Below the pieces are notes generated by a model that was not told where the DNA came from, ran no database searches, and saw only the letters and a program-made list of their open reading frames with translations. A DNA stretch of 64,000 bases, from positions 26,473,427 through 26,537,426 of the forward strand of contig OX578283.1 in NCBI GenBank assembly GCA_951217055.1, read 5' to 3'. The position numbers were made by a program, and so were the translations under genes. Each line of letters begins with the position of its first letter. Within the stretch, counting starts at the first letter, position 1. Of the stretch, positions 9,585 to 22,810 are shown piece by piece. This DNA comes from Gerris lacustris (Eukaryota; Arthropoda; Insecta; Hemiptera; Gerridae).

Positions 9585-10115
9585 GCAATAGGTCGGGAAA
9601 TGGGTTTATTTTCAACGGGAAATCGTCTACGGTCAAAAAAGGGCGTTTTTATAACACGTATTTACGTATAACTTTGAAATAATTGAAAATTTTTAATTTT
9701 TTTTCAAGGCTTTTGTAGATCCCGCAGGGGTCCATAGCCGGTAACGAGAACTTTTTTTTACGTTCACCCCCGCTATAACTGAACGAGAGCTTACACACCG
9801 AGGATGCACGTCGCAATCGGTGTTTAAGTGGCATGCATCTTGCCACCAGGACGCATGCATCCTGCGACTTGCTACTTCGGTGTGAAAGCCGCCTAAAGGT
9901 CTTGAAGTGTAGAAAAAGAATATGCAACAATTAAAATTGTATACTTAATTGTACAGAAACCGGCGATTATCGCCTCACGTACTTACGTGAAGAGCGCCAT
10001 GTAGAAATAACATTTTTTTCGGTTAAATTTTTGTAATTTTTTTTAACCTAAGCTCAAACACCGATTTGTTATTTTAACGAGCGAGGTCTACTGTTCACAG
10101 AACTACTAGTTATGA
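9585..10115 (+). repeat. R8 element, internally deleted copy
   Basis: 9605-9775 matches 50660-50830 (GGGAAATCGTCTACGGTCAA, CAAGGCTTTTGTAGATC, GTAACGAGAAC) and 10008-10115 matches 52730-52836 (TTTTTTTCGGTTAAATTTTT, GAGCGAGGTCTAC, CAGAACTACTAGT). About 1.9 kb of the long copy is missing. The gap is filled by 9776-10000, an imperfect foldback (ACACCGAGGATGCACGTCGC near 9796, matched in reverse near 9864-9885) that is not in the long copy. Confidence 0.8.
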
Positions 10116-10137
10116 ATTTTTAATTGTTTGTTTAAAG

Positions 10138-10600
10138 TAAACCGCAGATAGCACCAGATTAATTTCAACCGTCTGCGCTCTTAAAATGTTGCTAAATTGA
10201 TACTTTAATTCATGCATATTATAGCTTCCTCGCGTCCTATTCCGTATAATTTAATGATTTTATGCTTTCACTTCCATTTATTTTCAAATTGATATAATTT
10301 TCGTTTTCAAATGTGTCAAAATTGATGTGATTTTTATCATGATTTTTAAAGTGTGAATTTATCAAAATTTGAAGAGCGCAGACGGTTGAAATTAAGCTCT
10401 GGACGATCTTTTAGCTACTTTCGATCAGCCAAATTTTATAATAATCAGATGAGTACTTTTGAAGATATAGGTTTAAATAAATGTATGTGTGTGCACATGT
10501 GGAAATAAAGGGGTGCTCAAGGATGGAACTTATATGGGAGCAACAATGGTCTAATTATGACCATCATTACAGTATAAGAAATTGTATGCGAGGAAGCTAT
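10138..10600. repeat. R2 fragments in opposing orientation
   Basis: 10138-10219 is a minus-strand R2 piece (AACCGTCTGCGCTC), followed directly by a plus-strand R2 copy from about 10225 (TCCTCGCGTCCTATTC) through GAAGAGCGCAGACGG near 10371 to about 10560. The region then shows GCGAGGAAGCTATATGCCAC, the R2 start in reverse. It looks like several R2 pieces joined or inserted into each other. Confidence 0.65.
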
Positions 10601-11793
10601 ATGCCACACTATATTTACTTAGGTTACACACATTGTTTTGTATTGATTGCAACAAGTAATTTAAAACCTAAATAATTTATATTGAGTGTTTATAAAGTTT
10701 ACAGCCTCTATGTAAGTGTGAAAATTTGTTGGGTGTTATCTTATAGGCTTTTAATGTTATTAAATATAAGGTTAGAAATTGAAATTAGAAAATTACAATT
10801 ATAAGAAATTATGGGGTATGCTAAACCCGCATATCGTCACTTTTTTCAATCAATTTTTCAGTCATTTTTTTTCTGCGTACGCTACTGATATGCATATATA
10901 TATATATATAATGTGTGTGTGTGTGTGCGCATGAATGAATGTAAGCAATTTTTTTTTAAGATGTATTTTCCGTAAAGAGGGTATAGAAATCTCCCCTACT
11001 TATCCGAAAAAGCAAGATACACATTACAAAGCCAAGCAAGTATCTTTTACCATAGTGGTTTAACCTTTTTTGATGTAAAGAATTTCATGTTATTTTTCCT
11101 CCACGCTTTCTCCAATATTTTCTGATACAGTTCAAACAGTAGTTAATCGGTGATAGGGAGGATTATTTTGATTTCTTTTCCCCTTCCAGGATGATTGAGA
11201 ATTGAGAGCCATTTTTGCGAGTTTGTTTATGGTAGAGGGCTGAATTTTTATCAAAACAATATAGTATAAATCATGAGATCGCTATTTCTTTTTTTCTTAT
11301 TTGATTTTTAAGCAATAAAGTATAAAAAGCTCCGTATGTTTATAAATTCTTTCTAAAGAGAATAATAAGTTGAAAATATTCTTCGTTTGTGAGGTGATAA
11401 ATCCTCAAGCGTGGTTAAAATAGCTTAACAGAAGGCACGTAACAAAGGGTGGTCCACAAAAGAAAAGAGTGGAAAAAAATTCAGTTAATATTCTCTATTA
11501 TTTATTCTAAAATAAAAACCATAGGAAATAAAAATTAATATTAGGTCAATAGGTGATGAAGTTGACACAGCCTTCAGCTGATTTGATCTATTGTAAATAC
11601 ATAGTATTAGTTTATTATAGATGTAAGATCAATAAATGGCTTATTTATATTTATTTAGGTGATAGATCAGAATAAGTAATAACAAAAAAAAAAAAAAAAA
11701 AAATCTTGTAAAAATCCTATAAATTTGTTGGCCGGAAACAGTATAAAATGAAAGTTTAATGGATAGAATAAGGCAAAGTCCCATCAATATTTT
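10601..11793. other. AT-rich DNA with TA/GT microsatellite
   Basis: A (TA)n-(GT)n microsatellite spans about 10889-10928, and a 20-base poly-A is near 11683. Otherwise nothing can be supported. Confidence 0.5.
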
Positions 11794-12403
11794 TACTTTC
11801 TCATATAAAGAGAAAGTATTGTGATGGCGCGAATATTATATTTTGAGATTTTGATGGATTTACACGTTTTGAGGTCCCCTGAGTCCAAAAAAGTGGTTTT
11901 TAAAAAATGTCTGTCTGTCGACTGTGCAGACGCCTGGAGCCTAAACTAATGAGCCGATTTTGACGAAATTTGGCATACATGTTCACAAAAATCATACCCC
12001 GAGCGAAATCGAGAAATGAATTTTAGCTCCAAATTTGGAGGCGCTACCCCCCAAAAACTCTGAAAAAACGTGAAAAAAAAATTTTCGAAAACGGTTCCGA
12101 CGATTTTGATTAAAAAATTCTAAAATGTAGTCCATTTGAATACGAATCCAACGATATAAGCCGTTTTCCCGGGAAAAATCTAGTTCCTGAGAAAAAAGCT
12201 TAAAACGCGGACGGAGAGAGCCCGGGCTCGATTCCCCGCCCAGGAAAAGTTATTTTTATGATAAATTTTGATTAAATATTTAATAATATTTAAATGTATA
12301 TTTGAAAACTAATAAATGGAAACACTGGGCTAAGTAATTATAAACTCGTATATGAGAAAGTTGGTCTGAGTTGTCTCGGACCGATTTTTTCTCATATACC
12401 TGG
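11794..12403 (+). repeat. R3 dispersed repeat, full-length-looking copy
   Basis: It starts with a terminal hairpin (TACTTTCTC...GAGAAAGTA, 11794-11818). Conserved blocks follow: GATGGATTTACACGTTTTGAGG, GTGGTTTTTAAAAAATGTCT, TGCAGACGCCTGGAGCCTAA. The right end has GTTGTCTCGGACC and CTCATATAC. Reversed copies at 45596-45992 and 48822-49288 keep the same order. A tRNA-T-arm-like piece near 12215-12245 (GGGCTCGATTCCCCGCCCAG) is not in the other copies and may be a truncated SINE insertion. Confidence 0.8.
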
Positions 12404-12496
12404 GTATTTTAAAAAAATAATAGAATAATTAATATAAATCGATTCCATAAAAAAGGTGTTTCTTAAACTAAGGATACCTAGAACATTATAAAAATA

Positions 12497-12920
12497 AACA
12501 GGTCAAGTGTGTGCTAGTTAGCACACGGGGACGGTAAGTAGTACATATTAATGGTGCTTTTTAAAATGCTATACTTTGAACTATCCTTTGGGTCTGGTAT
12601 TCTTAAAACACAAACAAACTTCTGACAAAATATTTTTTGCCACTGGATCGGACTATAAACATATAAAAACATCGAAAAAACTATAATTAAATACATAGTT
12701 AAATACATATAACACATAAATACATTACACTATAGTTAAATACATATAAAACCTTAAAAAATACAAAAAAATATTTTGTCAATAAAATAAAATATAATTT
12801 TTTTTTCTTGAAATTTCCAAAAGGTGTTATCTTTACTTTTGGTCGAAGAATATTCAGGAATATTTTAAGATTTTTTGCACTCTACATAGGCGAGATAGGG
12901 GGGGGGGGGGGGGGGGTATT
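12497..12920 (+). repeat. R4 repeat, 5' part, ending in poly-G
   Basis: It opens with an 18-bp perfect palindrome, GTGTGCTAGTTAGCACAC (12509-12526), and matches 20626 down to 20230 on the other strand. The 20-base G run at about 12898-12917 corresponds to the poly-C at 20261-20273. The copy at 58234-58880 lacks the G run. The remainder of R4 to the right is missing here. A 67-codon reverse frame inside is repeat-derived. Confidence 0.75.
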
Positions 12921-13223
12921 TAAAGTGGTAACAAGAAAAGGGAACTGCTTTTTCATTTCCTTAGACTTGGAAATGAAAAGTGGAGTCAATATTTATTATT
13001 TTAAGTTGTACAAACAAAAACTTGCTAAACAGAAATATTTCCAGTTAAACAACTGGAATCATTCTGGAAAATATATTTTTCTTAAAACAATTTTGAACTG
13101 TGCTTGACTACGACTTATTATAAAAATAATACTGTTCTCAGTTGAAATAAAGTATTTCGATATTTTAATTTAGCTGAATAACCTTCAATATTCAATAGGA
13201 CTTATAATTGGGTATGTGCATGT
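12921..13223. other. Unassigned AT-rich DNA
   Basis: Only a chance open frame (12808-13107) is seen. No supported feature. Confidence 0.4.
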
Positions 13224-13250
13224 ACTAAGGTGTAACAAACACCTTAGTAA

Positions 13251-13325
<75 letters not shown>
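13224..13325. repeat. Small perfect hairpin followed by (TA)n
   Basis: ACTAAGGTGT and ACACCTTAGT (13224-13248) flank a 5-nt loop. A run of about 35 TA dinucleotides begins at 13254. Confidence 0.85.
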
Positions 13326-13327
<2 letters not shown>

Positions 13328-13367
13328 CGAATTGTGAGTTGTTACCGCAAGTTCGTATGTTATCAAT

Positions 13368-13570
13368 TGAGGATATCCCTACCGTCGATACTTGCTTGAT
13401 CTGGAGATCACTGGACCGGATGAAGTTGAAAACAACTTCATTCTCTCATGTAGGCTCGATAAGTATGTTGAGTGCTACGAGAGACTTCGACTCTGCTGAT
13501 GATGGCGTTTAGCCAAAACCGGTCCAGTGATCTCCAGATCAAGCAAGTATCGACGGTAGGGATATCCTCA
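13368..13570. repeat. 52-bp-arm palindrome with hammerhead-like motif between TA arrays
   Basis: Arms 13368-13419 and 13519-13570 are perfect or near-perfect inverted copies (TGAGGATATCCCTACCGTCG at the left end). Just inside the left arm is a second small palindrome, ATGAAGTTG/CAACTTCAT. At 13496-13524 the sequence runs CTGATGA-T, GGC/GCC stem with loop GTTTA, AAA, then the self-complementary ACCGGT and C. The preceding CTG can pair with the following CAG. This is the order of a small type-I hammerhead ribozyme with one core G replaced by A. It is flanked on both sides by (TA)n, so its original ends are obscured. Confidence 0.75.
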
Positions 13571-13573
13571 TTT

Positions 13574-13575
<2 letters not shown>

Positions 13576-13661
<86 letters not shown>

Positions 13662-13678
13662 GTATATATATATATATT
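13576..13678. repeat. (TA)n microsatellite
   Basis: About 50 TA units with occasional TG interruptions. It gives Ile-Tyr frames on translation that are not genes. Confidence 0.95.
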
Positions 13679-16392
13679 AAGACAACGAACGTACATAAAA
13701 ACATGGGTTACATCATACACAATACACAACACAACACAGCTTCTCTAAAAAGCGCTCAACTCAACTTAACTGCTACCAACCTTGTAACGCCAACATATAA
13801 CAATAAAATTACTACTTATTACTCTTAAAAAACACCGCATATATCATATAATACTCTACATATAATCACATTAATCCTAAAATCAACAAAACAGCTCACC
13901 TAACTTTCATTCAGCCGCATTATTGCCTCGTTTATTGCCCGTTTTTTAAATTTGTCAAATTTATTTAATTGTTAGGGTTTCGAGGTCATCCTAGAAAACC
14001 CTTATGCTTTTGGTAGTTTGTCCGTCCGTCCGACAGCATCTTGCAGTATATATCACGACGTACTGTAGCTAGAGAAATTAAATTTGGTATACAAGTTAAA
14101 CTTTTTTGCCCAAAAATCCAATAAAAAATTGATTTAAAATAAATAGATCGTAGCAGGCCTAAATTTAGGGAGAGAAAACTTTTCAAAGACGCCCACTCAG
14201 ACTAATCTAAATAATACAACCATGATACCCTAGCTTAATTAACGCTTGAAATATCTAAGTTTCGAAACAAAATTTGGACTATTCTTGACTTAAAGTTGAT
14301 TAGATCTGAAAATAAGAGAAAATGTGAAAACAAAGAATTCATTAAGGCGTTACCTTGGAATTTCATAGATTTAGAAAACCCCCTTTTCAGCATTTTATCA
14401 AATAAACGTTCTACTTTATCTCAAATTGAAACTGTCTAGATTCAATTATTTTAATTTCTATTATTTCAATAGACACTCTTCTTCTACTTATGTTGAACCA
14501 AAATGGTGTAAATATTAAATATGTGTGTGTGTGTATTTGTATATATTATATGTACGAGATGTTTTAACACTTCTATCCTAATTAATTGTATTAAGTGCCT
14601 TCCAGTATAAATATCCAAAAAGTGTGTACGCAAAATTCTTGTGTACGTAAAATTCTTAGAAGATATTTACAGAAACAGTGTAGGTGTAAAAAATCAATGA
14701 TCTCTAACTTTGAGGCCCATTACAGATTTGACCTACTCTTGAAATGAGTCCCACTGAAGACACCCAGGGCAAGTTTAAAGTGCCCTTAGGGGCTCACTTG
14801 ACTCCATCCTTAACTACCCGAAAAAGACGTCATCTCACCCACTGACACTTTATATCCCAAGGTCTCCAACCGTTCTACTTAGACGTTAAGGAAAAACTTG
14901 AAAATCCCTTCCAAGAGATAAAACTTTCTAGCCGAGCTAAAATAATTATTATTAGATATAGTTTTAACAGAAAATCCTCAGAAAGATTGTGTTAAGGCAA
15001 TTAGTTTAAAAGCCATGGTAAAGATTTCTATGGACCTCACTCGATTGAAAACTGCATAACCAAATCGTGAAGATGATTTCAGGAAGAAGATTAAATTTTT
15101 GTTAACCAAGTCTTCATAGAGAGAGAATATAACCACTTAAAATGTAAACTCTAATGAAGTAAGTATCAGTAGTCGCTCTAAACCAAAACCTCTCAACAAT
15201 ATGTTAACTTTCACTATAGTAAAAGTAATTTCAATATTTCATACATTTCACGTCAATGAATTTCACGAAATTAATATACGCTACAATTGTGTGACCACCA
15301 CGACAAATACTCATGAAAAAAACCTTTTTAATGATTTTCATTATATTACAAACAACCACGTAAGTTGCTTTCCCAAGAAAAATAGCGAGAAGTATTCCTC
15401 GCCAAGTAAGATTATATATGTAAATTTACCTGCAAACCCGTTAGAGCTAAAGAATGAAAAACACTGGACGAAGTGATTATTCATAAGGGAAACTTTAGTA
15501 CAAGTGCCTTGCGTCGGACAGACTTTCTATTATTTTTTATCATTCACAAGAAATTAAACGAAGAAAAGCAATCCATACAAATTCAATGGGATAAAGCCCT
15601 CCTTACTGACAAATGAGAAATTGATCAATAGAAATCCAATTCGAAAAATAAGGAATAAACCAGATGATAGAAGGTGAAAAACAGAAATTCGATGAGGGCA
15701 AACTTTGATTACAGACTTTTTCTTTACTATTATTTTAACTTCTCTTTCTTCATCGAGGTTCTAATTCTCGCTTGCCCACATATACTATATTCATTCTCCA
15801 TTGGGTTTCTTTGTAGAGATTCTCCTGCATAAAGCTTGCTTTGACCCCTAAATTGAAAGTGGTAGAAGATGTTTTCTCATTCCTTCCCAGGCCTACTTCT
15901 AGAAATGGTTTTAAACCCCCTTCGTGATCTCAAGGGCCCTCTTCTCTTTAACCCCTTCCAAAGAGCCCTCCTTGTCTTAAAGCCAGCCCTTTCTCTCTCA
16001 CTCAATCGTTTCTCAAACTCTACAAATGAAAAAAAAAAAAAATCTCCCTTTTTCACTTGAATCCGGAATTGAAAGCACCTCTTTTTTAAATAGTACAAAA
16101 AAAACACCTAAAAAGGGTGAAATCGAAAATCTATATAGAGTTCTTAATTAATACAGAAAAAATACAGTAAAAACCTATTTTAAAACTATACGAAATAAAT
16201 ACCAATTTTCACCTTCATTGAATATCTTATTCATTCATTAATTAATGCTCTTAGTAATGAATACTATTCATTTTGCATACTATTAGAGAATCAAAAGACG
16301 ATACTCAAAAGTAGCTGATGATAAAATTGCGATTCTGTGCTGCCTATAAGTTTATGACCTTTTAATTATATTTATAATTATTATTATTAAGG
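13679..16392. other. Unassigned DNA, G-poor strand at the left edge
   Basis: 13690-13920 is rich in CA and very poor in G on the plus strand. 13970-14190 has GTCCGTCCGTCCG and a TTTGGTATACAAG-type block, a layout shared by several dispersed repeats here, but I find no second copy. 15201-15476 holds a 91-codon frame with no recognised motif. 15870-16050 is a locally GC-richer stretch without a feature. Confidence 0.4.
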
Positions 16393-16965
16393 TTCTTGCT
16401 TCCGAACTTACCGAAGGTAACGGAAGCTATGTGATCGTTCTGAAGATCGAAAAATTTTAGTTCTCGATTTAAAAAATACAAGACAGAAATCCGTCTCAGA
16501 CATCAGGGAACATTTTTGGTTCCGTGTCTGTCTATCGCTCAATTTTCGCAAACCGACATATCTTAAAAACTACTCGTCCAATTTTAATTCACCTATCATA
16601 TGTCACAATTAACCTATTGTTTGTTCCATATAAGTTTCAACCTTCAGCGATAATTTGTTTCACTTCTACATGCGCACAAACATACATTTACATATTTACA
16701 CCTACATTTTCAAAAGTATACTAATCTGATTTTTATGAATTTTTGATGGTCCGTCGAAAGTAGCCCGCAGATAGCCCCAGATTAATTTAACCGTCTGCGC
16801 TCTTGTTAATTGATACTTCAAATTTTGCTAAATTGATACTTTAATACATGTACAAAATCAAAACAATTTTGAAAGATTTAAAAAACGGGGGAAAATGAAA
16901 TAAATTGGATAATAATGGGTTTCAAAACGCGAGGAAGCTATGTGCCACACTAATTGGCACATTTA
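16393..16965 (-). repeat. R2 dispersed repeat, reverse orientation
   Basis: Read on the minus strand it starts GCGAGGAAGCTATGTGCCAC-side and ends at TACCTTCGGTAAG (16400-16420). GACAGAAATCCGTCTCAGAC, CGCAAACCGACATATCTTA and AACCGTCTGCGCTC all match 29003-29609. It lacks the MITE found in the 1590-2214 copy. Confidence 0.8.
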
Positions 16966-17065
16966 GTTTTTTTAGTCTATTTTTTTACTTCCACACTATC
17001 GAATTCAGTTTATTGGTTTAGGCCAGGACTAGTCAGAATACAATATAATGAAAAAAAGTCCAGTC

Positions 17066-17640
17066 ATGCACCATGACTTAATGAGCGAATTTTCAAAGAA
17101 ATCTGCGTTTTATTGGCTTATGATAATATAGGAAAATTTTGGTTTAGTATTTGCTCGGGTGAAAAAAAAAATTGGTACACAGGGGTACGGGGTACAAAAG
17201 TCAAAATAGTATTTACCCTTCAAGATGCATGTCGTTGGAAAGCTCTTTAAGAGTACAGTAATTGTTGTTATTTACACTTTTATCATATTTTCACATAAAA
17301 GGGGGGTAAAATGGAAAAAACACGTTTTTTGACCCTATATGGTCAAAATTTGACCCCTAAATGGACTCCAAAAATTCTGGCCAACGAACTCATCCTTTCT
17401 TTTGATATTATTGACATTTTAAAATTTATTTGAAATTTTTAAGTGCATCCCAAGGGGAGATATCGTCTGGAGTGACACATATATACATATATACATACAT
17501 ACATAAAAAAAGTGTTAAATTTCAGGAATCGATTCAGAATGGTCTAAAACGGATTTCCATGGAAAAATTTTTCAAAAATTCGCATTACAAAAATTTTGAA
17601 GCCATTGCAATAGCGTAATTTTCTTTGAAAATTCGCTAAA
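17066..17640 (-). repeat. R1 repeat, long copy
   Basis: It matches 57367-57990 nearly base for base: AGTCCAGTCATGCACCATGA, GGGGTACGGGGTACAAAAGT, CGTTGGAAAGCTCTTTAAGA, GGGGAGATATCGTCTGGAGT, a (CATA)n run and AATTCGCATTACAAAAATTT. The part 17170-17310 is the reverse of the unit at 285-917. One end is also found at 47395-47740. Confidence 0.85.
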
Positions 17641-18855
17641 AGAATAGCTGATAATTCGGGAAATCATTAATATGTTATTTCCAACACCAGAAAATGTTAA
17701 CTTACGAAACTTCACAGACTGATTTCAGATTTGTCAACTAACCTGTAACAAACAAATAAAAAATAGAAATATTGCAATAAATAAAAATGTAACAATTTAC
17801 AGACATATATCTATTTGACACAATTTCTTAGCTTATCCATTCAAAAATTACAAAAACTTTCGCACGAATAATCAACTAAAAATTCTATAAAAACATATAA
17901 TTATTATTGGTATATAATTGGCAAGCTATTAATTTTGGTTGGACTGGCAACAGAAAATTAAACTCAATATTATTAAGTAACGTGTAAAACACATAAAACA
18001 CATAATTTTTCCAACGCTGTATTGTGCTACTACCCAACAAAAATTTTATTCCTAAACTCTTCAAAATAAGTTTAAAAAGTAAACTTTTCTTTAATGTTCT
18101 TTATGTGTAGGCATTGCCGTATTTCCCGATATACCTTAAGACCACTTCAACAAACAACAAAAAAAAGCCTATTCAACAAGGAATGGATTAATTCTGCCAC
18201 ACATCTGAGTTTTTAAGATAAAAAAAGTTACCCATTTATCAAAACAGTAATTGTAGGTAAATAATTTATATTTTTTTACTAAGAATTAAACCTGGGTTTC
18301 CTCTTTAAAATAAATAACTTCTTAATTATGCTGTTTAAGAAAATTAATGTAGACGAACCAACCCTTTTATACGATAAAATATTAAAAATACAATTTTGTA
18401 TCTTAAATGATTAATACGAAGCATTTAGTGACGGAAGAAGGAAGTCAAATTAAGTAAGGTGGTTTCTTTACGTAGAGCCCACAGTAGGAAAATTTGTGTG
18501 GTAATTACATCTTCTCTTTGGCTGTAGGGGAAAATCCCAAAGCTGTAATATTTGTAAGTTTGAGGGAATTTTACAGGAAAGAGGGTTGCTTAAAAATATA
18601 ATAATAGCTTGGAGGAAATATTAAAGTGGGAGGGCAAGAAGTAATTCTGGTTGGAAGGGGGTTGAGTGCTTAGAGTGACCTCATTTGGAAGGTTCATTAA
18701 TGGACTTGGTTCTGTTGGGCTCTATTTTTGGGAAAAGGAAATTTTTCTGATTGCGGGTAAACCATCTCTTTTCAACATCCACTCAATCTAAAGCCTACTC
18801 AGGTTTCTAGAAAAAAAACTACATTGAATTAATGGATAGGAAAATGCAACTGCAA
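17641..18855. other. Unassigned AT-rich DNA
   Basis: I see no gene, RNA or repeat that can be supported. Confidence 0.4.
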
Positions 18856-19961
<1,106 letters not shown>

Positions 19962-20626
19962 TAGGCAAAACCAAGGACCCTTATATTTTCCTGCGTGTGT
20001 CTGTCCGTCCGTCCGTCTGTCGCCTGCTCTCACGGCTACACCTTTCGTCCGATCACTTTGAAATTTGGCATATATGTGTATAGTACCTACCCACACATTT
20101 TAAAAATATAGCGCTTGAAAAAATAATTTTTCAAAAAAATTAGGGTAAAAAAAACTTTTTTCTGTTGGAAACCGTGTGCTGATTACAAAAATATGTCACT
20201 TTTGGTTATGAGCTTTTCCAGGATGAGCGTAGGCGAGTTTGAAGTTGGTGTGAAAAGTGCCCCCCCCCCCCCCTTCTACCTCGCTTATGTTAAGTGCAAA
20301 AAATCCTGAACATTCTTTGACCAAAAGTAAAGATACCACTTTTCGGAAATTTCGATTTTATTATTTTTTTTTTTTTATTGACAAATTACGTTTTTTTATA
20401 ATAATGCTCTTTTTGATGTATTTATATTATGTTTATAGTCCGGTTCAGTGGCAAAAAATACTTTATCAGAAGTTTGTTTATGTGTTTTGAGAATACAGAC
20501 CCAAAGGATAGTTCAATGTAAGCTTTTTAGCAATTTAAAAAGCACCTACAATAGGTGGTACTTAAACAATACAGTGATGCCTACGGACCCTCGCCGTGTG
20601 CTGACTAGTACACACTTGATAGGCAA
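19962..20626 (-). mobile_element. R4 element, longest copy, reverse orientation
   Basis: Minus-strand reading begins GTGTGTACTAGTCAGCACAC near 20612 and ends at TAGGCAAAACCAAGGACCC (19962-19980 on the plus strand). It includes the AGGGTCCGTAGGCA-type end near 20583, a poly-C (20261-20273 on the plus strand), and a (GTCC)n-type run at 20005-20020. The copy at 58234-58880 shows the same layout. The three open frames within are repeat-derived. Confidence 0.8.
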
Positions 20627-22265
20627 AAAGCTAAGATGCCTTAAAATGATATAAATTCAGTAAGGCATAATTTTTAATGTTTACTTTCACAGTGTCTTCT
20701 TTGGTATTAGAAGGTTTCACTCTACAAATGAGCTACTGTCTGGTATTGTATCACTGAACGAAAAATGATTAATAATGAATAAATACGTTGGGGTTTTAAC
20801 GCAAAATGGTGCAAGCACCTTGTAGTTCTCTCAACTTGTTTCATATGTATTGTGTAAAGGTTAGATTTTAATTAATTTTACAATTTTTTAGTTCCTTTGA
20901 CTCTTAAAAAACGTGACTTGTCTGAAAATGAAATCTGTGACTTTTCATTTGTTTTTATGAATTATTAGGCAAGTAAACTACAAAACTGATTTAATTGAAA
21001 ATTTATATAGAAGTTCTATAGGGATATACCTTGAGGCAAAATCGAGAAATCAATTATAGCTTTACATTTGTGCTGGCTGGCTACTCAAAAAGAAATTTAA
21101 AAAAAAAATACCTTTGTACATAATAAAAGCAGCACATAGTAAAAGCAGTTACAACATTGATTAAAATGTTTAAACGTTTTTTATATGAAAATATTCATTA
21201 CTAAAATAATTTAGTCACAGCAATGGAGTATCCAGTATGCTTTGGTGGAATACTAGCTATGTGACAGAAGAGTCATGGGTTTGATATAAAATGTTTCTGA
21301 TTTTAAGACATGAGTTTGCCTCTACCGATGCAAGATGACAACAAGTAGTAAGATGAAAATTGTTGTAATGATGAAATTGCACACCAGTGAAACAGTGTGG
21401 TTTCTCAAATTGTATGCTAGAGCGAACAAGCGTTGTATAATGCAAACTTCAAAAAACACACACACTGGCAGCTGCTAAGAAAAATTTTGAAGCTGGATTT
21501 GGACCGAAAGAAGTTACGAAAGTCACTAGAAGTTTTGTTTTTGCATTCACTGCTTGTTTCGTATTTGCATCTTTTCACTGGTAAATTATTTGTATCTTTT
21601 CACTCCAGCAGATGCACGACAGCAAGTAGGAAAACGAGATACACACTACACATCCTTTTCCACACTCCGTGAGAACGTATGTTATATATAGAGTGCAAAA
21701 GAACTGGATTAAACTGGATGATGAGAAATACAAATTTCTTTGTCTTAAGTTAGCCTGAGATATTTAGACTTAAGTCTAAGATGAAGGAAGCTAGTGACTC
21801 AAGGCATTCAATATTTTACGAAGTTTTTTTAATTAAATTTTGTTGAGCTATAGTATAACACTAAATTAGTAAATTGATATTAACGACAAGAGTGCTGTTG
21901 TAAGTTTGAGTTAACCTAAGTTAGGATTAGTTGAAAGTTTAATACTACTTACTCTATGTATTAAGGTTTCTGTGGATTCTATCATCACGTATTAATTCTC
22001 AGAGAACAGCAATTTATTAGGACCATTTCGAACTATAAACTAGTTTATGTATAACCATTATGTATAAAGGAAAAGGAAGTAACTTTTAATCTCCTGAAAA
22101 TATAACTAACCAGGGTTTACTAAAAATGTATACTACCAACACAAAGAACTGAAAAAATGTTTATAATCATTAAGGATTCTATGAAACGTTTTATAACGTG
22201 TCAAATTATTACTAGTTCAAAGCATCAGGCCCGCTAAAAAATCAACGGTAAATACTCAAACTCCT
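20627..22265. other. Unassigned AT-rich DNA
   Basis: Weak internal similarity between about 21320-21360 and 21610-21650 (GATGCA...ACAGCAAGTAG-like) is the only structure I noticed. No gene is supported. Confidence 0.35.
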
Positions 22266-22470
22266 AAGGCTGCACCTACATTGGGATCCGGATGTCTTCC
22301 GATCCGACGTCGGGAGAAAAACAACAAATCAAGGTTTTAATCTAGGCGCTTACATTGGAGGGGGAGGCCCGATCGACGACTCCCGATATCGGGCCGACGG
22401 AACAACCGACCAAACATGTTTGTTTCCAGTCCGATATCTCAATCCGACGACGCCCGACGCACACAATGAC
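22266..22470. other. Possible DNA-transposon end, GC-richer
   Basis: GGCTGCACCTACATTGGGAT is followed by several imperfectly self-complementary GATCCGGA/TTCCGATC and CCCGATATCGGGCC blocks. It looks like transposon sub-terminal sequence, but no second end or target duplication was found. Confidence 0.3.
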
Positions 22471-22565
22471 AACCACATTTACCTATACCCTGAAGTTAGA
22501 TTGGCTAATTAGTTCGTCTTTGTCTTCCAGGATATTAAACGTTTCTATTGTCATGTGGTGGTAGT

Positions 22566-22810
22566 CCTTCGCAGTGGGGCACCCAGGATTTATTTTTGGG
22601 AGGGGCATAGATTAAAAATAAATAAAGGGGGGAAGGGGATGTAATGTGGGCTTAGCATAATCACAGACAATTTACCAGTCTGGTTTTCTTTGTTCTTAAT
22701 AAATTACTTCATATCAAGGGCGGATCCAGTTAATTTTAAAGGGGGGCTGGGCTCTCTTTTAGGGGGGTCCAGAGGTCCTCCCCCGGAAATTTTTTTATAG
22801 TTTACGTTAC
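22566..22810. mobile_element. Fragments of hAT-like non-autonomous elements
   Basis: CAGTGGGGCACCCAGGATTT (22574) with GGGAGGGGCA, and then AGGGCGGATCCAGTTAATTT (22719) with GGGGGTCCAGAGG, resemble the GGCGGA(T/C)CCAGG starts common in non-autonomous hAT-type families. The other ends are not apparent. Assignment is from general appearance only. Confidence 0.35.

Noticed and set aside
12215..12245. Separate tRNA gene
   Set aside because: Only a T-arm-like piece is present; no D arm or anticodon arm can be built upstream.
15201..15476. 91-codon plus-strand frame with low stop density around it
   Set aside because: No domain, homologous copy or splice context is recognisable. A profile search of 14600-15700 in all frames would decide.
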